64,000 nt of DNA from AC-32 sp038236705. Its GTDB lineage: Bacteria > Actinomycetota > Thermoleophilia > Gaiellales > Gaiellaceae. The position numbers and the translations under genes were made by a program. Shown here piece after piece: positions 25,045-33,491 of the stretch (within the stretch, counting starts at the first letter, position 1; each line of letters starts with the position of its first letter). Location: NCBI GenBank assembly GCA_038236705.1, contig JBBRZN010000004.1, forward strand, positions 1 to 64,000, read 5' to 3'. The notes under the pieces were generated by a model. That model saw only the letters and a list, made by a program, of their open reading frames with translations, was not told where the DNA came from and ran no database searches.

Positions 25045-26220
25045 TCAGGCCGAGATGAGGTTCTGCCACTGGGTCAGGTACTTCTGGTTGTTCAGCGCCT
25101 TGTCGTCGAACAGGTGGACGCTGTCGAGCATCTTCTTCGTCGGGAAGATGAGCACGTTGCTCGCGACGGCCGGGTCGTACTTCTTCGCCGCCTCACCCGC
25201 GCCGAGCACCGGCGGGATGTAGTAGATGCCCGTGATGTTCCGCTTCGGGTCGCCCCCTTCCATCAGGCCCTGGACCTTCGGGTCGTAGACGTAGTTCATG
25301 TAGACCGATGCGGTGTAGACGTTGCCGCCCTTCGGGATCAGCATGTTGTCCGTCCAGAGGGCGCCGCCGTCCTTCGGCACGTTCCAGTGGATGTGCTTGT
25401 TGCCGAGCTGCGCGATGTCGCCCGACCACGACATGGCCGCGGCGAGGTCGCCCTTGGCGAGCGGCGGCGCATAGTCGTTGCCGGTGAACTGGCGGATCTG
25501 CTTGTTGTCGACGGCCTTCTTGATCCGGTTGAAGGCAGCGTTGAACGATTTGTCCGTGACCTTCGAGGGGTCGTCCCCGTTGGCGAGCATCACCAGGGTA
25601 AGGGCGTCGCCCATCGAGTTCAGGCACGTCACCTTGCCCTTCAGCTTGGTGTTCCCGAAGAGGTCGTCGATCGACAGCACCGGGCCGGTGAGCGTGTCGT
25701 TGTAGGCGATGCCGGTCATGCCCGACTGCCACGGCAGCGAGTAGTCGCGGTTCGGGTCGAAGGTCGGGTGCTTTTGCACGTCGACCAGGTTCTTCATGTT
25801 CGGGATCGCCGACTTGTCGAGCTTCTCGACCCACCCCTTCTTGATCATCAGGGAGAGGTAGCGATCGTTGTCGGTGAGGACGATGATGTCGCGGTCGATG
25901 GACTGGCCGCGCGAGAGCGGGCCCTGGATCTTCCCGAAGAACCCCGCGTTGTCGTTGATGTCCTCGACGTAGTCGACGTGGACGCCGTACTTCTTCTGGA
26001 ACTGGATGAGCGACGGAAAGGAGTGCGTCTTCTTGTTGGTGTCCATGTAGAGCGTCCAGTTCGAGAAGTGCAGGGTCTTGGCGAGCTTCTGACTGGTGGT
26101 GGTAGTTCCCGCCTTGGTCGAGCTGCTGCCGCAGGCGGCGAGGAAGCCCGGAAGCGTGATCGCGGCGCCTCCGAGGGCCGCGCGCTCGAGCAACTGGCGC
26201 CGGGTGAGCTGATCTGTCAT
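25045..26220 (-). CDS. potD: Polyamine-type substrate-binding lipoprotein (PotD/PotF-like)
   Basis: The 391-residue product has a twin-arginine-like leader (TRRQLLERAALGG) and a lipobox LAAC, so it is an exported, lipid-anchored solute-binding protein. LHFSNWTLYMD, DNAGFFGKIQGPL and SGMTGIAYNDTL follow the PotD/PotF fold. The Trp/Asp set that cages polyamines is plausible (W in FSNW, D in DND) but cannot be confirmed by eye. The ATG at 26220 overlaps the ATPase stop by four bases. Use of a Tat-type signal for a lipoprotein is common in actinobacteria. Confidence 0.85.
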   Translation of the reverse strand: MTDQLTRRQLLERAALGGAAITLPGFLAACGSSSTKAGTTTTSQKLAKTLHFSNWTLYMDTNKKTHSFPSLIQFQKKYGVHVDYVEDINDNAGFFGKIQGPLSRGQSIDRDIIVLTDNDRYLSLMIKKGWVEKLDKSAIPNMKNLVDVQKHPTFDPNRDYSLPWQSGMTGIAYNDTLTGPVLSIDDLFGNTKLKGKVTCLNSMGDALTLVMLANGDDPSKVTDKSFNAAFNRIKKAVDNKQIRQFTGNDYAPPLAKGDLAAAMSWSGDIAQLGNKHIHWNVPKDGGALWTDNMLIPKGGNVYTASVYMNYVYDPKVQGLMEGGDPKRNITGIYYIPPVLGAGEAAKKYDPAVASNVLIFPTKKMLDSVHLFDDKALNNQKYLTQWQNLISA

Positions 26221-27293
26221 TCCGTTCCCTCCATGTGGTCGACGACGAACGTGGAGTCTGGGCTCCACGAGATCTCTCCGGGCGTCTGCTGCTGCGCGCC
26301 CGGCTCGCTGTTCTGGACGTAGACGCTGATGTTCCCGCACTGCGTCTCGAGCACGTACTGGGTGGCGACGCCGACGTAGGCGGTCTCGAGCAATCGGCCG
26401 GTGAGCCGGTTCTCCTCGCCGTGACCGAGACGGATCTTCTCGGGGCGCACGCCGACGGCGACGCGACCGCTGCGGCCGGCGATCGCCTCGGCCGGCACCC
26501 TGACCTCCGTGCCGTCGTCCAGGCGCACCGTGTCCACTCCGGCGACGGTGCCGGGCAGGAGGTTCGAGATCCCGAGGAACCCCGCCACGAAGGCTGTCCG
26601 CGGGCGCTCGTAGAGATCGCTGGGCGTGCCTAGCTGCTCGATGTGCCCCGCGTTCATGATCGCGATCTTGTCGGCCATCGTCATCGCCTCCTCCTGGTCG
26701 TGCGTGACGTGGACGAACGTGATGCCGATGTCGTGCTGGATCGCCTTCAGCTCCAGCTGCATCTGCTTGCGGAGCTTGAGGTCGAGTGCGCCGAGCGGCT
26801 CGTCGAGCAGGAGCACGCGCGGCCGGTTGACGAGCGCGCGCGCGAGGGCGACCCGCTGCTGCTGGCCGCCCGAGAGCTGGCGCGGCTTGCGCTTGTCGAG
26901 CCCGGAGAGGCCGACGAGCCGCAGGATCTCGGTCACGCGGCCCTTGACGTCCTGACCGCGGATGCCGCGCCGGCGCAGGCCGAACGCGACGTTCTCGAAG
27001 ATCGTCAGATGCGGGAAGAGCGCGTAAGACTGGAAGACCGTGTTGACGTCGCGCTTGTAGGGCGGCCTGCCCGTCACCGGCTCCTCGCCGAGGTAGATCG
27101 TGCCCTCGGTCGGCTCCTCGAAGCCGCCGATCATGCGCAACGTCGTCGTCTTGCCACAGCCGGAGGGGCCGAGCAATGCGAAGAAGCTGCCGCGGTCGAC
27201 CTCGAGCGAGAGCTCGTCGACGGCGACCACGTCGTCGAAGCGCTTCGTCACGCCGTCGAGGCGGACGTCAACGGTCACCGGTGTCGCGGGCAC
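26217..27293 (-). CDS. potA: Polyamine-type ABC transporter ATPase (PotA-like)
   Basis: This 358-residue ATPase has Walker A GPSGCGKTT, signature LSGGQQQRVALARAL, Walker B VLLLDEPLGALD and switch His in VTHDQEEAM, followed by a TOBE domain in the last 100 residues. Several starts are possible; GTG at 27293, preceded by GGAG, fits the usual N-terminal length better than the CTG that overlaps the lrp stop. It energises the PotB-PotC channel encoded downstream. Confidence 0.87.
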   Translation of the reverse strand: MPATPVTVDVRLDGVTKRFDDVVAVDELSLEVDRGSFFALLGPSGCGKTTTLRMIGGFEEPTEGTIYLGEEPVTGRPPYKRDVNTVFQSYALFPHLTIFENVAFGLRRRGIRGQDVKGRVTEILRLVGLSGLDKRKPRQLSGGQQQRVALARALVNRPRVLLLDEPLGALDLKLRKQMQLELKAIQHDIGITFVHVTHDQEEAMTMADKIAIMNAGHIEQLGTPSDLYERPRTAFVAGFLGISNLLPGTVAGVDTVRLDDGTEVRVPAEAIAGRSGRVAVGVRPEKIRLGHGEENRLTGRLLETAYVGVATQYVLETQCGNISVYVQNSEPGAQQQTPGEISWSPDSTFVVDHMEGTE

Positions 27294-27334
27294 GCGCTCC
27301 GGCGAGCCGGGCTCGACGGGGCTGGCCAGGGCCG

Positions 27335-27862
27335 TCAGCTGGCCCTCGCCGGGCGAGCGAGCCCGTTCTGGAGCCGTGCGCCCCAGTCGTAGAGCTGCTT
27401 CCAGAGCTCCAGGTAGAGGAAGCTCTCGGTCGAGACGACGCCGTCGAGCTCGCGCATCCGGTTCGTGACGTCGAGGAGCTGCCTGCGGTCGGCGCAGACG
27501 AGCTCGACGAGGATGTCGAACTGGCCTGCCGTGATGACGACGTAGCCGGCCTCGTCCCACTGCGAGATCTCGTCGGCGACCGGCTCGGGAGCGCCACTCG
27601 TGCGGATCCCGACCATCGCAATCGCGTCGAAGCCGAGCCCGAGCGGGTTCGTGATCCCGGTGACCTGGAGGATGTTGTCCTCGCAGAGCCTGGTGTAGCG
27701 CGCGCGGATCGTCGCCTCAGAAACCCCGACCTCGGCAGCGATCCGCCGGAACGGCTCGCGCCCGTTCTTCTGGAGCGCCTCGATGATTCCCTGATCGACC
27801 TGGTCGAGCCCCGGCGCGGTGCTGACCGCGCCGCGGCGCTCAGGCTGTCCGAGTCTGCGCAA
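27335..27862 (-). CDS. Lrp/AsnC family transcriptional regulator
   Basis: The 175-residue protein has an N-terminal helix-turn-helix (GREPFRRIAAEVGVSEATIR) and a C-terminal AsnC/RAM ligand-binding domain (VVITAGQFDILVELVCADR). Lrp-type proteins respond to amino acids or their breakdown products. It is the first gene of the operon carrying a transporter, an aminotransferase and an FAD oxidase, so it likely controls amine uptake and use. The best start is a TTG at 27862. The AATGC-CTC-GCATT inverted repeat overlapping this start could be an autoregulatory operator, which is speculative. Confidence 0.85.
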   Translation of the reverse strand: MRRLGQPERRGAVSTAPGLDQVDQGIIEALQKNGREPFRRIAAEVGVSEATIRARYTRLCEDNILQVTGITNPLGLGFDAIAMVGIRTSGAPEPVADEISQWDEAGYVVITAGQFDILVELVCADRRQLLDVTNRMRELDGVVSTESFLYLELWKQLYDWGARLQNGLARPARAS

Positions 27863-28077
27863 TGCGAGGCATTCCTATCACCCTGCCTCGCATCGAGTCA
27901 ATCGAGAGCCGCCAGCCTTTTGGAACGTCACAGCAGCGATCCTGTGTCCGGATCCTGTGTCCGAATCCGCTCTGCCCGACGCCGTCGGCTCAGCGGGTGT
28001 CCCGCGCTTCCTACCGATTTGGATGAGAATACGCTCGCCCAGGCGACGCGCTAGGCGTAGTCGCGAAGTGGGTCGCC

Positions 28078-29343
28078 TCAAGTGGCTGATGCTCCGATTC
28101 CTTTCTGGTCATCGGTCAGCGCGAACTCCACGTCCTCGTTGTCCAGCGCCGCTTCGGCGGCGATCCGGAGTCGCTCGAGTTGACGGTCGATTACGTCGAC
28201 GCGTTCCGGTGGCGCGATTGACCTGAGGTCTGTAAGAACGGCCTTCAGCCTCCTGGTGATTTGTGGTGACCTCGCGCCGGCTAACCGGATCTCTTCGGTG
28301 GCGAGCAGCACGTATGCCTCCCAGTTAAGTGAGCGCACGGTGAGCCTGACTTGGCCCGCGCCGTCGCGGTGGCGCCCGTCGGGGAACGGCCGGCGCGCGA
28401 GTTGCCTCAGGATGTCGTGTAGGCGGTCGATCGCCTGCACGGCCGTTGTCGGATCCTGGAAAGGGGAGTCCGCAAGGGAGCGCTCCGCGATGTCCACGAG
28501 GAGGCGAATGCCGTAGGACACGTCTTGGTCGAGCGTTGGTTCCAGCTTTACCACGAGGGCGTCGCGCAACCGATCTTCGTCGAGATTCACGGGCTCGCCC
28601 AGTACCCGGAACAGCGGTGCGTCCGCCGGCACGAATTCCCCGAGCGCGGGAACAAGTTCCAGTTCGCAATCGGCGCGCACTGCTTCTTCGACGAGCTGTT
28701 CCGAGCCGATGGCGGTGATAACGCCGGACTTCGTAGCCCGCACGACTCGCGTTTCGCCCGGTTGGTCGGCGAGAACCCCACCCTTGTTCGGGTACACGCG
28801 ATCAAGCAACACGCGGGTGTCCTTCCCGACGAGTTCGATCAGGGAAGAAACTCGCAGGGCCTGCCCGATGTGTTGTACGTAGATAACGAGCACCGCGATG
28901 CTCGCAATAACGAGTAGGAACGCGGTCAGAACCGCGATGCCGGGCACGTCGCCCGTGCCGTCACCGTTGTTCGTCACCTGACGCAGGGCGAGGATCGCGT
29001 GGACGAACGTCGCAACGAACAGACCGATCGCGAACTGGCTCGGTTTGTCCCGCAGGATGCGCTGCACGATGCGCGGCGAGAACTGGCCCATTGCGAGTTG
29101 AACGACAACCATCGTGATCGTCAGCACGAGCGCGGTCAAGCTCACCATCGAGGCAGCGACGGTCGAAGGAACCGCTGTGGCGGCGTCGGGCCCGCCAACC
29201 AGGCTCCGCGGGAGGGCCTTGTACTCGAACGTTCGATCGAGGGCGATCGTCCCGAAAGAGATCGCCGCCCCGGCGAGCACGCACAGCACGGGCACGAACC
29301 AGAGGCTCGACCGGAGATGGATGATCAGCCTCCACCGTTTCAT
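28078..29343 (-). CDS. DUF2254 family membrane protein
   Basis: This 421-residue protein has four transmembrane helices in the first 160 residues, including MVSLTALVLTITMVVVQLA and GQFSPRIVQRILRDKP, the most conserved segment of DUF2254. A long cytoplasmic C-terminal domain follows. The family has no assigned function; a channel-like role has been suggested only from topology. Codon use and GC are slightly lower than in the neighbours. The ATG is at 29343. It is not obviously part of either flanking polyamine operon. Confidence 0.8.
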   Translation of the reverse strand: MKRWRLIIHLRSSLWFVPVLCVLAGAAISFGTIALDRTFEYKALPRSLVGGPDAATAVPSTVAASMVSLTALVLTITMVVVQLAMGQFSPRIVQRILRDKPSQFAIGLFVATFVHAILALRQVTNNGDGTGDVPGIAVLTAFLLVIASIAVLVIYVQHIGQALRVSSLIELVGKDTRVLLDRVYPNKGGVLADQPGETRVVRATKSGVITAIGSEQLVEEAVRADCELELVPALGEFVPADAPLFRVLGEPVNLDEDRLRDALVVKLEPTLDQDVSYGIRLLVDIAERSLADSPFQDPTTAVQAIDRLHDILRQLARRPFPDGRHRDGAGQVRLTVRSLNWEAYVLLATEEIRLAGARSPQITRRLKAVLTDLRSIAPPERVDVIDRQLERLRIAAEAALDNEDVEFALTDDQKGIGASAT

Positions 29344-29403
29344 CTAGCCACGCGCTTACCCCCCATCCGAACGCCCAACCCCTGGCCGCTCAAGGGACAT
29401 TCT

Positions 29404-29427
29404 TGAACACTCGCTCATCGCGGGTGT
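29404..29427. terminator. Hairpin between cupin and DUF2254 genes
   Basis: GAACACTCGC pairs with GCGGGTGTTC (one T-G pair) around a short TCAT loop, 50 bases after the cupin stop on the minus strand and 60 bases before the DUF2254 start. It is a plausible terminator, without a clear T-tract. Confidence 0.4.
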
Positions 29428-29477
29428 TCTTCTCCCACGCGCCAGGAGCCCGGCACGGTGTACGCGACTTACGGCGT

Positions 29478-29858
29478 CTACTGAGCTTGCGCGCCCTGCA
29501 TGTTCTGCATGATGACTGCCGAGACCTTGCGCAGTTCATCCGTCGGACTGAACTGAATGTACTCAGTGTCGGGCTCGTTGCCGACGCCGACATGGCCCGG
29601 CGGGAGATAGAAGGCATCACCGGCCTCGAAGACCTCCTCGCGATCACCCAAGCGATAAGTGAGTCTGCCCTTCGTCACATAACCCCAGTGCGGGCACGAG
29701 CAGCGGTCCTCCGGCAGCCCCTTGAGCAGTGAAGTCTGATCGATGTCCTCGCGAAAGGTAAGGAAGCTGACCGTGTACTGGGCAAGCTCCTCGCTCCGCT
29801 CGAGTACTGGACCATGGTCTCCACCCTGCGTCGCACTTTGCTGCGAAACCTTCGGCAT
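29478..29858 (-). CDS. Small cupin-domain protein
   Basis: The 126-residue protein folds as a single cupin barrel. HWGYVTKGRLTYRLGDREEVFEAGDAFYLPPGH contains the two conserved cupin stretches in degenerate form. The first metal motif has a single His (HWGYV) and a CSCP lead-in, while the second has PPGH. Metal binding is possible but incomplete. The protein could sense or modify a small ligand; nothing in its surroundings identifies it. It is an isolated gene with its own ATG at 29858. Confidence 0.65.
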   Translation of the reverse strand: MPKVSQQSATQGGDHGPVLERSEELAQYTVSFLTFREDIDQTSLLKGLPEDRCSCPHWGYVTKGRLTYRLGDREEVFEAGDAFYLPPGHVGVGNEPDTEYIQFSPTDELRKVSAVIMQNMQGAQAQ

Positions 29859-30154
29859 GACGCCTCCTCCTCAGTCGCCAGCGAGCAAGGAGTATCTCGC
29901 TGAAGAGGGCTCTGCTCAAGCCGCGAGACCGCAAATCCACGTGGACACCGCGTGCGGCTATAGCGCCAGACCAAGTTCAAGGGACATTCCGGAACGCTGG
30001 GGCAGGCGAGCGTCCCAACGCTTGAACTACTTCGCTTTAGACGTGTGCCGCCGGGCCGGGCTTTGCCCGGTCCGGCCACAGCGGACCGAGGGTGAGGCCA
30101 AACGCATCGCGACTCGAGCCGGCGGCTCCTGAAACGCTCAAGCCACGCAGCCGC
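29859..30154. other. Intergenic stretch with a long inverted repeat
   Basis: No coding frame is convincing here. AGTTCAAG (29974-29981) and CTTGAACT (30021-30028) form an 8-bp inverted repeat, and ACGCT/AGCGT pairs inside it, so a branched RNA structure is possible. The 13-mer TCAAGGGACATTC at its left arm also occurs at 29390, in the same orientation, on the other side of the cupin gene. Confidence 0.4.
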
Positions 30155-30197
30155 GCGCAAGGAGGGGGCTCGTGGGGGAACCAGGGGTTCCCCCACG
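30155..30197 (-). repeat. REP-like extragenic hairpin, copy B
   Basis: On the minus strand, CGTGGGGGAACC, loop CCT and GGTTCCCCCACG form a perfect 12-bp stem (30171-30197), followed by A and GCCCCCTCCTTGCGC. The loop and the 15-base flank match copy A at 17666-17706. It begins four bases after the aldehyde dehydrogenase stop and can act as its terminator. Confidence 0.65.
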
Positions 30198-30201
30198 CTC
30201 A

Positions 30202-31638
30202 CTAGTCGATCTTGGCCATCACGTGCTTGATCTGCGTGTAGTCCTCGAGCGAGTAGGCCGAGAGATCCTTGCCGTAGCCCGATTGCTTGTAGCCGCCGTG
30301 CGGCATCTCGGAGACCAGCGGGATGTGGTCGTTGATCCAGACCGTGCCGAACTGGAGCCTCCGCGCCGCGTTCAGCGCCCGCCCCACGTCTCGCGTCCAG
30401 ACCGAGGCGGCGAGGCCGTAGTTGACGTCGTTGGCCCACTCGATCGCCTGGTTGTCGTCGGCGAAGCGCTGGACGGTCACGACCGGCCCGAAGACCTCGC
30501 GCTGGACGATCTCGTCCTCCTGGCCCACCTCCGCGACCACCGTCGGCTTGACGAAGAACCCGCGGTCGCCGTTCGTGCCGCCGCCCGTGAGCACCTTCGC
30601 GCCCTTCGCCCGGTCGAGGAAGCCGAGCACGCGGTCCTGCTGCGAGCGCGAGATCACCGGGCCCATCTCGATCTCGTCGCCTTCGGCCGGGTCTCCGACG
30701 TGGAGCGACTCGACCAGCGGGACGAGCTCCTCGAGCAGCTTGTCGTAGATCTTCGGCCCGGCGACCACGCGCGAGGCGGCTGTGCAGTCCTGACCGGAGT
30801 TCCAGTAGCCGGCGATCTTGATCCCCTCGGCCACCGCGGCCGGGTCGGCGTCGTCGAAGACCACCACGGGGGCCTTGCCACCGAGCTCGAGGTGCACGCG
30901 CTTGAGCGTGTCCGCCGCGGTGCGAGCGATCTCCTTGCCCGTGTTCACGTCGCCGGTCAGCGAGACGAGGCGGACGTCCGGGTGCCGGACGATCCCCGCG
31001 CCGACAGGCTCTCCGTCGCCGGTGATCACGTTGAAGACGCCCGGCGGGAGGATCTCCGCCGCGAGCTCGGCGAAGCGCAGCGTGGACAGCGGCGTCTGCT
31101 CGGAAGGCTTGAGCACCTGGACGTTGCCGGCGGCGAGCGCGGGTGCCAGCTTCCAGACGGCCATCATCAGCGGGTAGTTCCAGGGTGCGATCCCGCCGAC
31201 GATCCCGAGCGGCTCGCGGCGGACCATCGAGGTGTAGCCGCGCATGTACTCGCCGGCCGACTTGCCCTCGAGCACGCGCGCCGCGCCCGCGAAGAAGCGG
31301 ATGTTGTCGGCGGACACGGGCATCTCGTCCTTGGCGTACGAGAGGGGCTTGCCGACGTTCCGCGACTCGAGCTGCGCGAGCTCGTCCGCGTTCTCCTCGA
31401 GCGCGTCCGCGAGCTCGAGCAGCGCCTCGGCGCGCTCGCCCGGCGTCGTCTCGAGCCACTCCGGCAGCGCCTCCTTGGCCGCCTCCACGGCGCGGTCGAC
31501 GTCGGCCTGGGTCCCGCGCGGAACCTCGGCGATCGTCTCGCCGGTCGCGGGGTTGAGTACCTCCATTGTGCCGCCGTCCACGGCGTCAACCCACTTGCCG
31601 CCGACGAAGTTCTTGTGCTGCGAAACGGTCACGCTCAT
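30202..31638 (-). CDS. NAD(P)-dependent aldehyde dehydrogenase (aminobutyraldehyde type)
   Basis: The 478-residue enzyme has the full ALDH set: APWNYPL, ELGGKAP with general base E251, and nucleophile C285 in SGQDCTAASR. Its length and the WNYPL/MAVWKLAPALAAGN pattern fit gamma-aminobutyraldehyde and betaine aldehyde dehydrogenases. Given the polyamine transporter genes upstream, oxidation of 4-aminobutanal to 4-aminobutyrate is the best guess. The ATG at 31638 was preferred over a TTG one codon earlier because GAGGG lies nine bases upstream. A REP-like hairpin follows the stop. Confidence 0.88.
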   Translation of the reverse strand: MSVTVSQHKNFVGGKWVDAVDGGTMEVLNPATGETIAEVPRGTQADVDRAVEAAKEALPEWLETTPGERAEALLELADALEENADELAQLESRNVGKPLSYAKDEMPVSADNIRFFAGAARVLEGKSAGEYMRGYTSMVRREPLGIVGGIAPWNYPLMMAVWKLAPALAAGNVQVLKPSEQTPLSTLRFAELAAEILPPGVFNVITGDGEPVGAGIVRHPDVRLVSLTGDVNTGKEIARTAADTLKRVHLELGGKAPVVVFDDADPAAVAEGIKIAGYWNSGQDCTAASRVVAGPKIYDKLLEELVPLVESLHVGDPAEGDEIEMGPVISRSQQDRVLGFLDRAKGAKVLTGGGTNGDRGFFVKPTVVAEVGQEDEIVQREVFGPVVTVQRFADDNQAIEWANDVNYGLAASVWTRDVGRALNAARRLQFGTVWINDHIPLVSEMPHGGYKQSGYGKDLSAYSLEDYTQIKHVMAKID

Positions 31639-31677
31639 CAAAAACCCTCCCGTTCGGTCTCTCTCCAGCCTACCGCG

Positions 31678-32475
31678 CTAGCGCCTTCTCAACAGCCCGG
31701 AGTCCTGCGTCAGCCGCTGCGAGACGACCACCGGGATCACCGTCAGCACGATCACGACGAAGACGACCGCGTTCACCTCGGGAAGCTGCTGCCCGAGCCG
31801 GATCTTCCCGAGGATCCAGATTGGCAGCGTGTTCTGGGCGCCCGCGGTGAAGAGGGTCACGATCACCTCGTCGAACGAGAGCGCGAACGCGAGCAGCGCG
31901 CCGGAGATCAACGCCGTCGAGAGCACCGGGAAGGTGATGAAGCGGAAGGTCTGCCACCCGTCGGCCCCGAGGTCCATCGACGCCTCAACCAGCGAGGGCG
32001 AGGTGCGGCGCAGGCGCGCGAGCACGTTGTTGTAGACGATCACGACGCAGAAGGTCGAGTGCCCGATCACGATCGTCCAGAGCGAGAACGGCACTCCCCA
32101 GAAGGTGTAGAAGGACGAGAGGGCGATCCCGGTGATCACGCCCGGAAGCGCGATCGGCAGGACGAGCAGGAACGAGAGCGTCTCGCGGCCGAAGAACCTG
32201 AAGCGCGAAACGGCGACCGCCACCATCGTCCCGAGCACGAGCGCAACCGCAGTCGCGGCGAAGGCGGCCTTGAGCGAAAGCAGAAGCGCCGTCCGGGCCT
32301 CCTCGTCCTCCCAGGCGACGCGGAACCACTTCAGCGTGAAGCCCGGGATCGGCCAGCTCTGGATGTTCGAGGTGTTGAACGCGTACACGAGGATGATCGC
32401 GAGCGGCACCCAGAGGAAGAGCACCACCAGCAGCGCCCAAACGGCAAGCCCGGCCCGGCCGGCGCGGCCCTGCAT
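31678..32475 (-). CDS. Second polyamine-type ABC permease (PotC-like)
   Basis: A 265-residue permease with six helices and the EAA loop MDLGADGWQTFRFITFPVLST. It corresponds in position and pattern to PotC of the second transporter. The ATG shares one base with the upstream permease stop. It is clearly diverged from the PotC of the first operon, so the two systems likely differ in substrate or arose from separate acquisitions. Confidence 0.85.
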   Translation of the reverse strand: MQGRAGRAGLAVWALLVVLFLWVPLAIILVYAFNTSNIQSWPIPGFTLKWFRVAWEDEEARTALLLSLKAAFAATAVALVLGTMVAVAVSRFRFFGRETLSFLLVLPIALPGVITGIALSSFYTFWGVPFSLWTIVIGHSTFCVVIVYNNVLARLRRTSPSLVEASMDLGADGWQTFRFITFPVLSTALISGALLAFALSFDEVIVTLFTAGAQNTLPIWILGKIRLGQQLPEVNAVVFVVIVLTVIPVVVSQRLTQDSGLLRRR

Positions 32476-33386
32476 CAGAGCGCCTCGAACGCGCCGGCGC
32501 GGCGCGCGGCGACGAGGTAGATCGCCATCACGGCGAGCGGAATCGTCGCGTAGGCAGCCGCGAAGGGCAGGTTGTAGGTCAGCCCGAGCACGTTGCGGTA
32601 GACGACGTTGCCGATGAACTGGGTATTGCCGACGAGGATCGGCGTGATGTAGTCGCCGAGGGTCAGCGAGAACGTGAAGATGGTGCCGGCGACCACCCCC
32701 GGCAGCGCCAGCGGAAGCACGATCCGGCGCATGGTCGTCCAGTTCTTCGCGCCAAGGTCACGCGAGGCCTCGATGTACGAGTCCGGGATGCGCTCCAGCG
32801 CCGCGTATACAGGCAGGATCATGAAGGGGAGCCAGATGTACGCGAAGACGATCCACATCGCCCAGTTGGTGTAGGCGAGGTGCTGCTCGGGGAGGCCGAG
32901 CCCGCCGAGCGACCAGTTGAGCGCCCCGTCCTTCGAGAGGATCAGGCGCCACGCGTAGATCCGCGCCAGGTAGCTCGACCAGAGCGGCAGCAGCACGAGC
33001 ACGAACAGCACGGTGCGCAGGCGCGGGCTCGCGACCCGCGCCATGTAGTAGGCGAACGGAAAGGCGATCAGGACGTCGGTCACGGTCACTGCCGCGGCCA
33101 GCCCGATCGTCCGCCCGGCGATCCGCCAGTAGGTGTGCTCCTGCCAGAGCGTGCGGAAGTTGCCGAAGCCCCAGGTGTGAACGAGCTCGCCGCTCAGCGG
33201 GTCGAGCGCCCAGAAGGCCGCGATGAAGAGGGCGCCGAGGGCGCCCAGGTAGATCAGCACGTACGCGCCGACGGGCGGCGTCAGGAGCGCGGCGGCCCGC
33301 AGCCAGGGCCGCCGCCAGAACGCCGCGGAGAGGCGGCGGCGGGCCGCCCACGTGGGACGACCCGCATCTTCAGCCCCTGCTGCCAC
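32475..33386 (-). CDS. Second polyamine-type ABC permease (PotB-like)
   Basis: A 303-residue permease with an arginine-rich cytoplasmic N-terminus, six helices and EAA loop SRDLGAKNWTTMRRIVLPLAL. The apparent GTG start at 33386 lies only three bases after a 72-bp hairpin repeat, so any ribosome binding site must lie inside the repeat; no classical one is visible. Placement after potD2 and before potC2 matches the gene order of the first locus. Confidence 0.82.
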   Translation of the reverse strand: MAAGAEDAGRPTWAARRRLSAAFWRRPWLRAAALLTPPVGAYVLIYLGALGALFIAAFWALDPLSGELVHTWGFGNFRTLWQEHTYWRIAGRTIGLAAAVTVTDVLIAFPFAYYMARVASPRLRTVLFVLVLLPLWSSYLARIYAWRLILSKDGALNWSLGGLGLPEQHLAYTNWAMWIVFAYIWLPFMILPVYAALERIPDSYIEASRDLGAKNWTTMRRIVLPLALPGVVAGTIFTFSLTLGDYITPILVGNTQFIGNVVYRNVLGLTYNLPFAAAYATIPLAVMAIYLVAARRAGAFEAL

Positions 33387-33389
33387 TAC

Positions 33390-33461
33390 GGCGCCGCTTG
33401 CGGTGCCGTCTTCAGGAGGCGCGGGCTGAGCCCGCGCCTCCGTCTGAACTGACCGGTCGAT
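33390..33461 (-). repeat. 72-bp dispersed hairpin repeat, copy 1
   Basis: On the minus strand this aligns without gaps to 52797-52868 (plus strand) with about 58 of 72 positions identical by hand count. The centre is a perfect 12-bp stem with a 3-base loop (33415-33426 with 33430-33441, core GCGGGC-tga-GCCCGC). It sits between the binding-protein gene and potB2, where it may stabilise the upstream message or reduce downstream expression. Confidence 0.75.
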
Positions 33462-33491
33462 CCGCCTTGATTCGACGCTTCGGCTGTCACG

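Noticed and set aside
30172..32520. A 782-residue plus-strand frame opposite the aldehyde dehydrogenase and permease genes
   Set aside because: Composition is that of an antisense shadow (Arg, Asp, Leu, His) with no recognisable domain; the minus-strand genes carry full family motifs.
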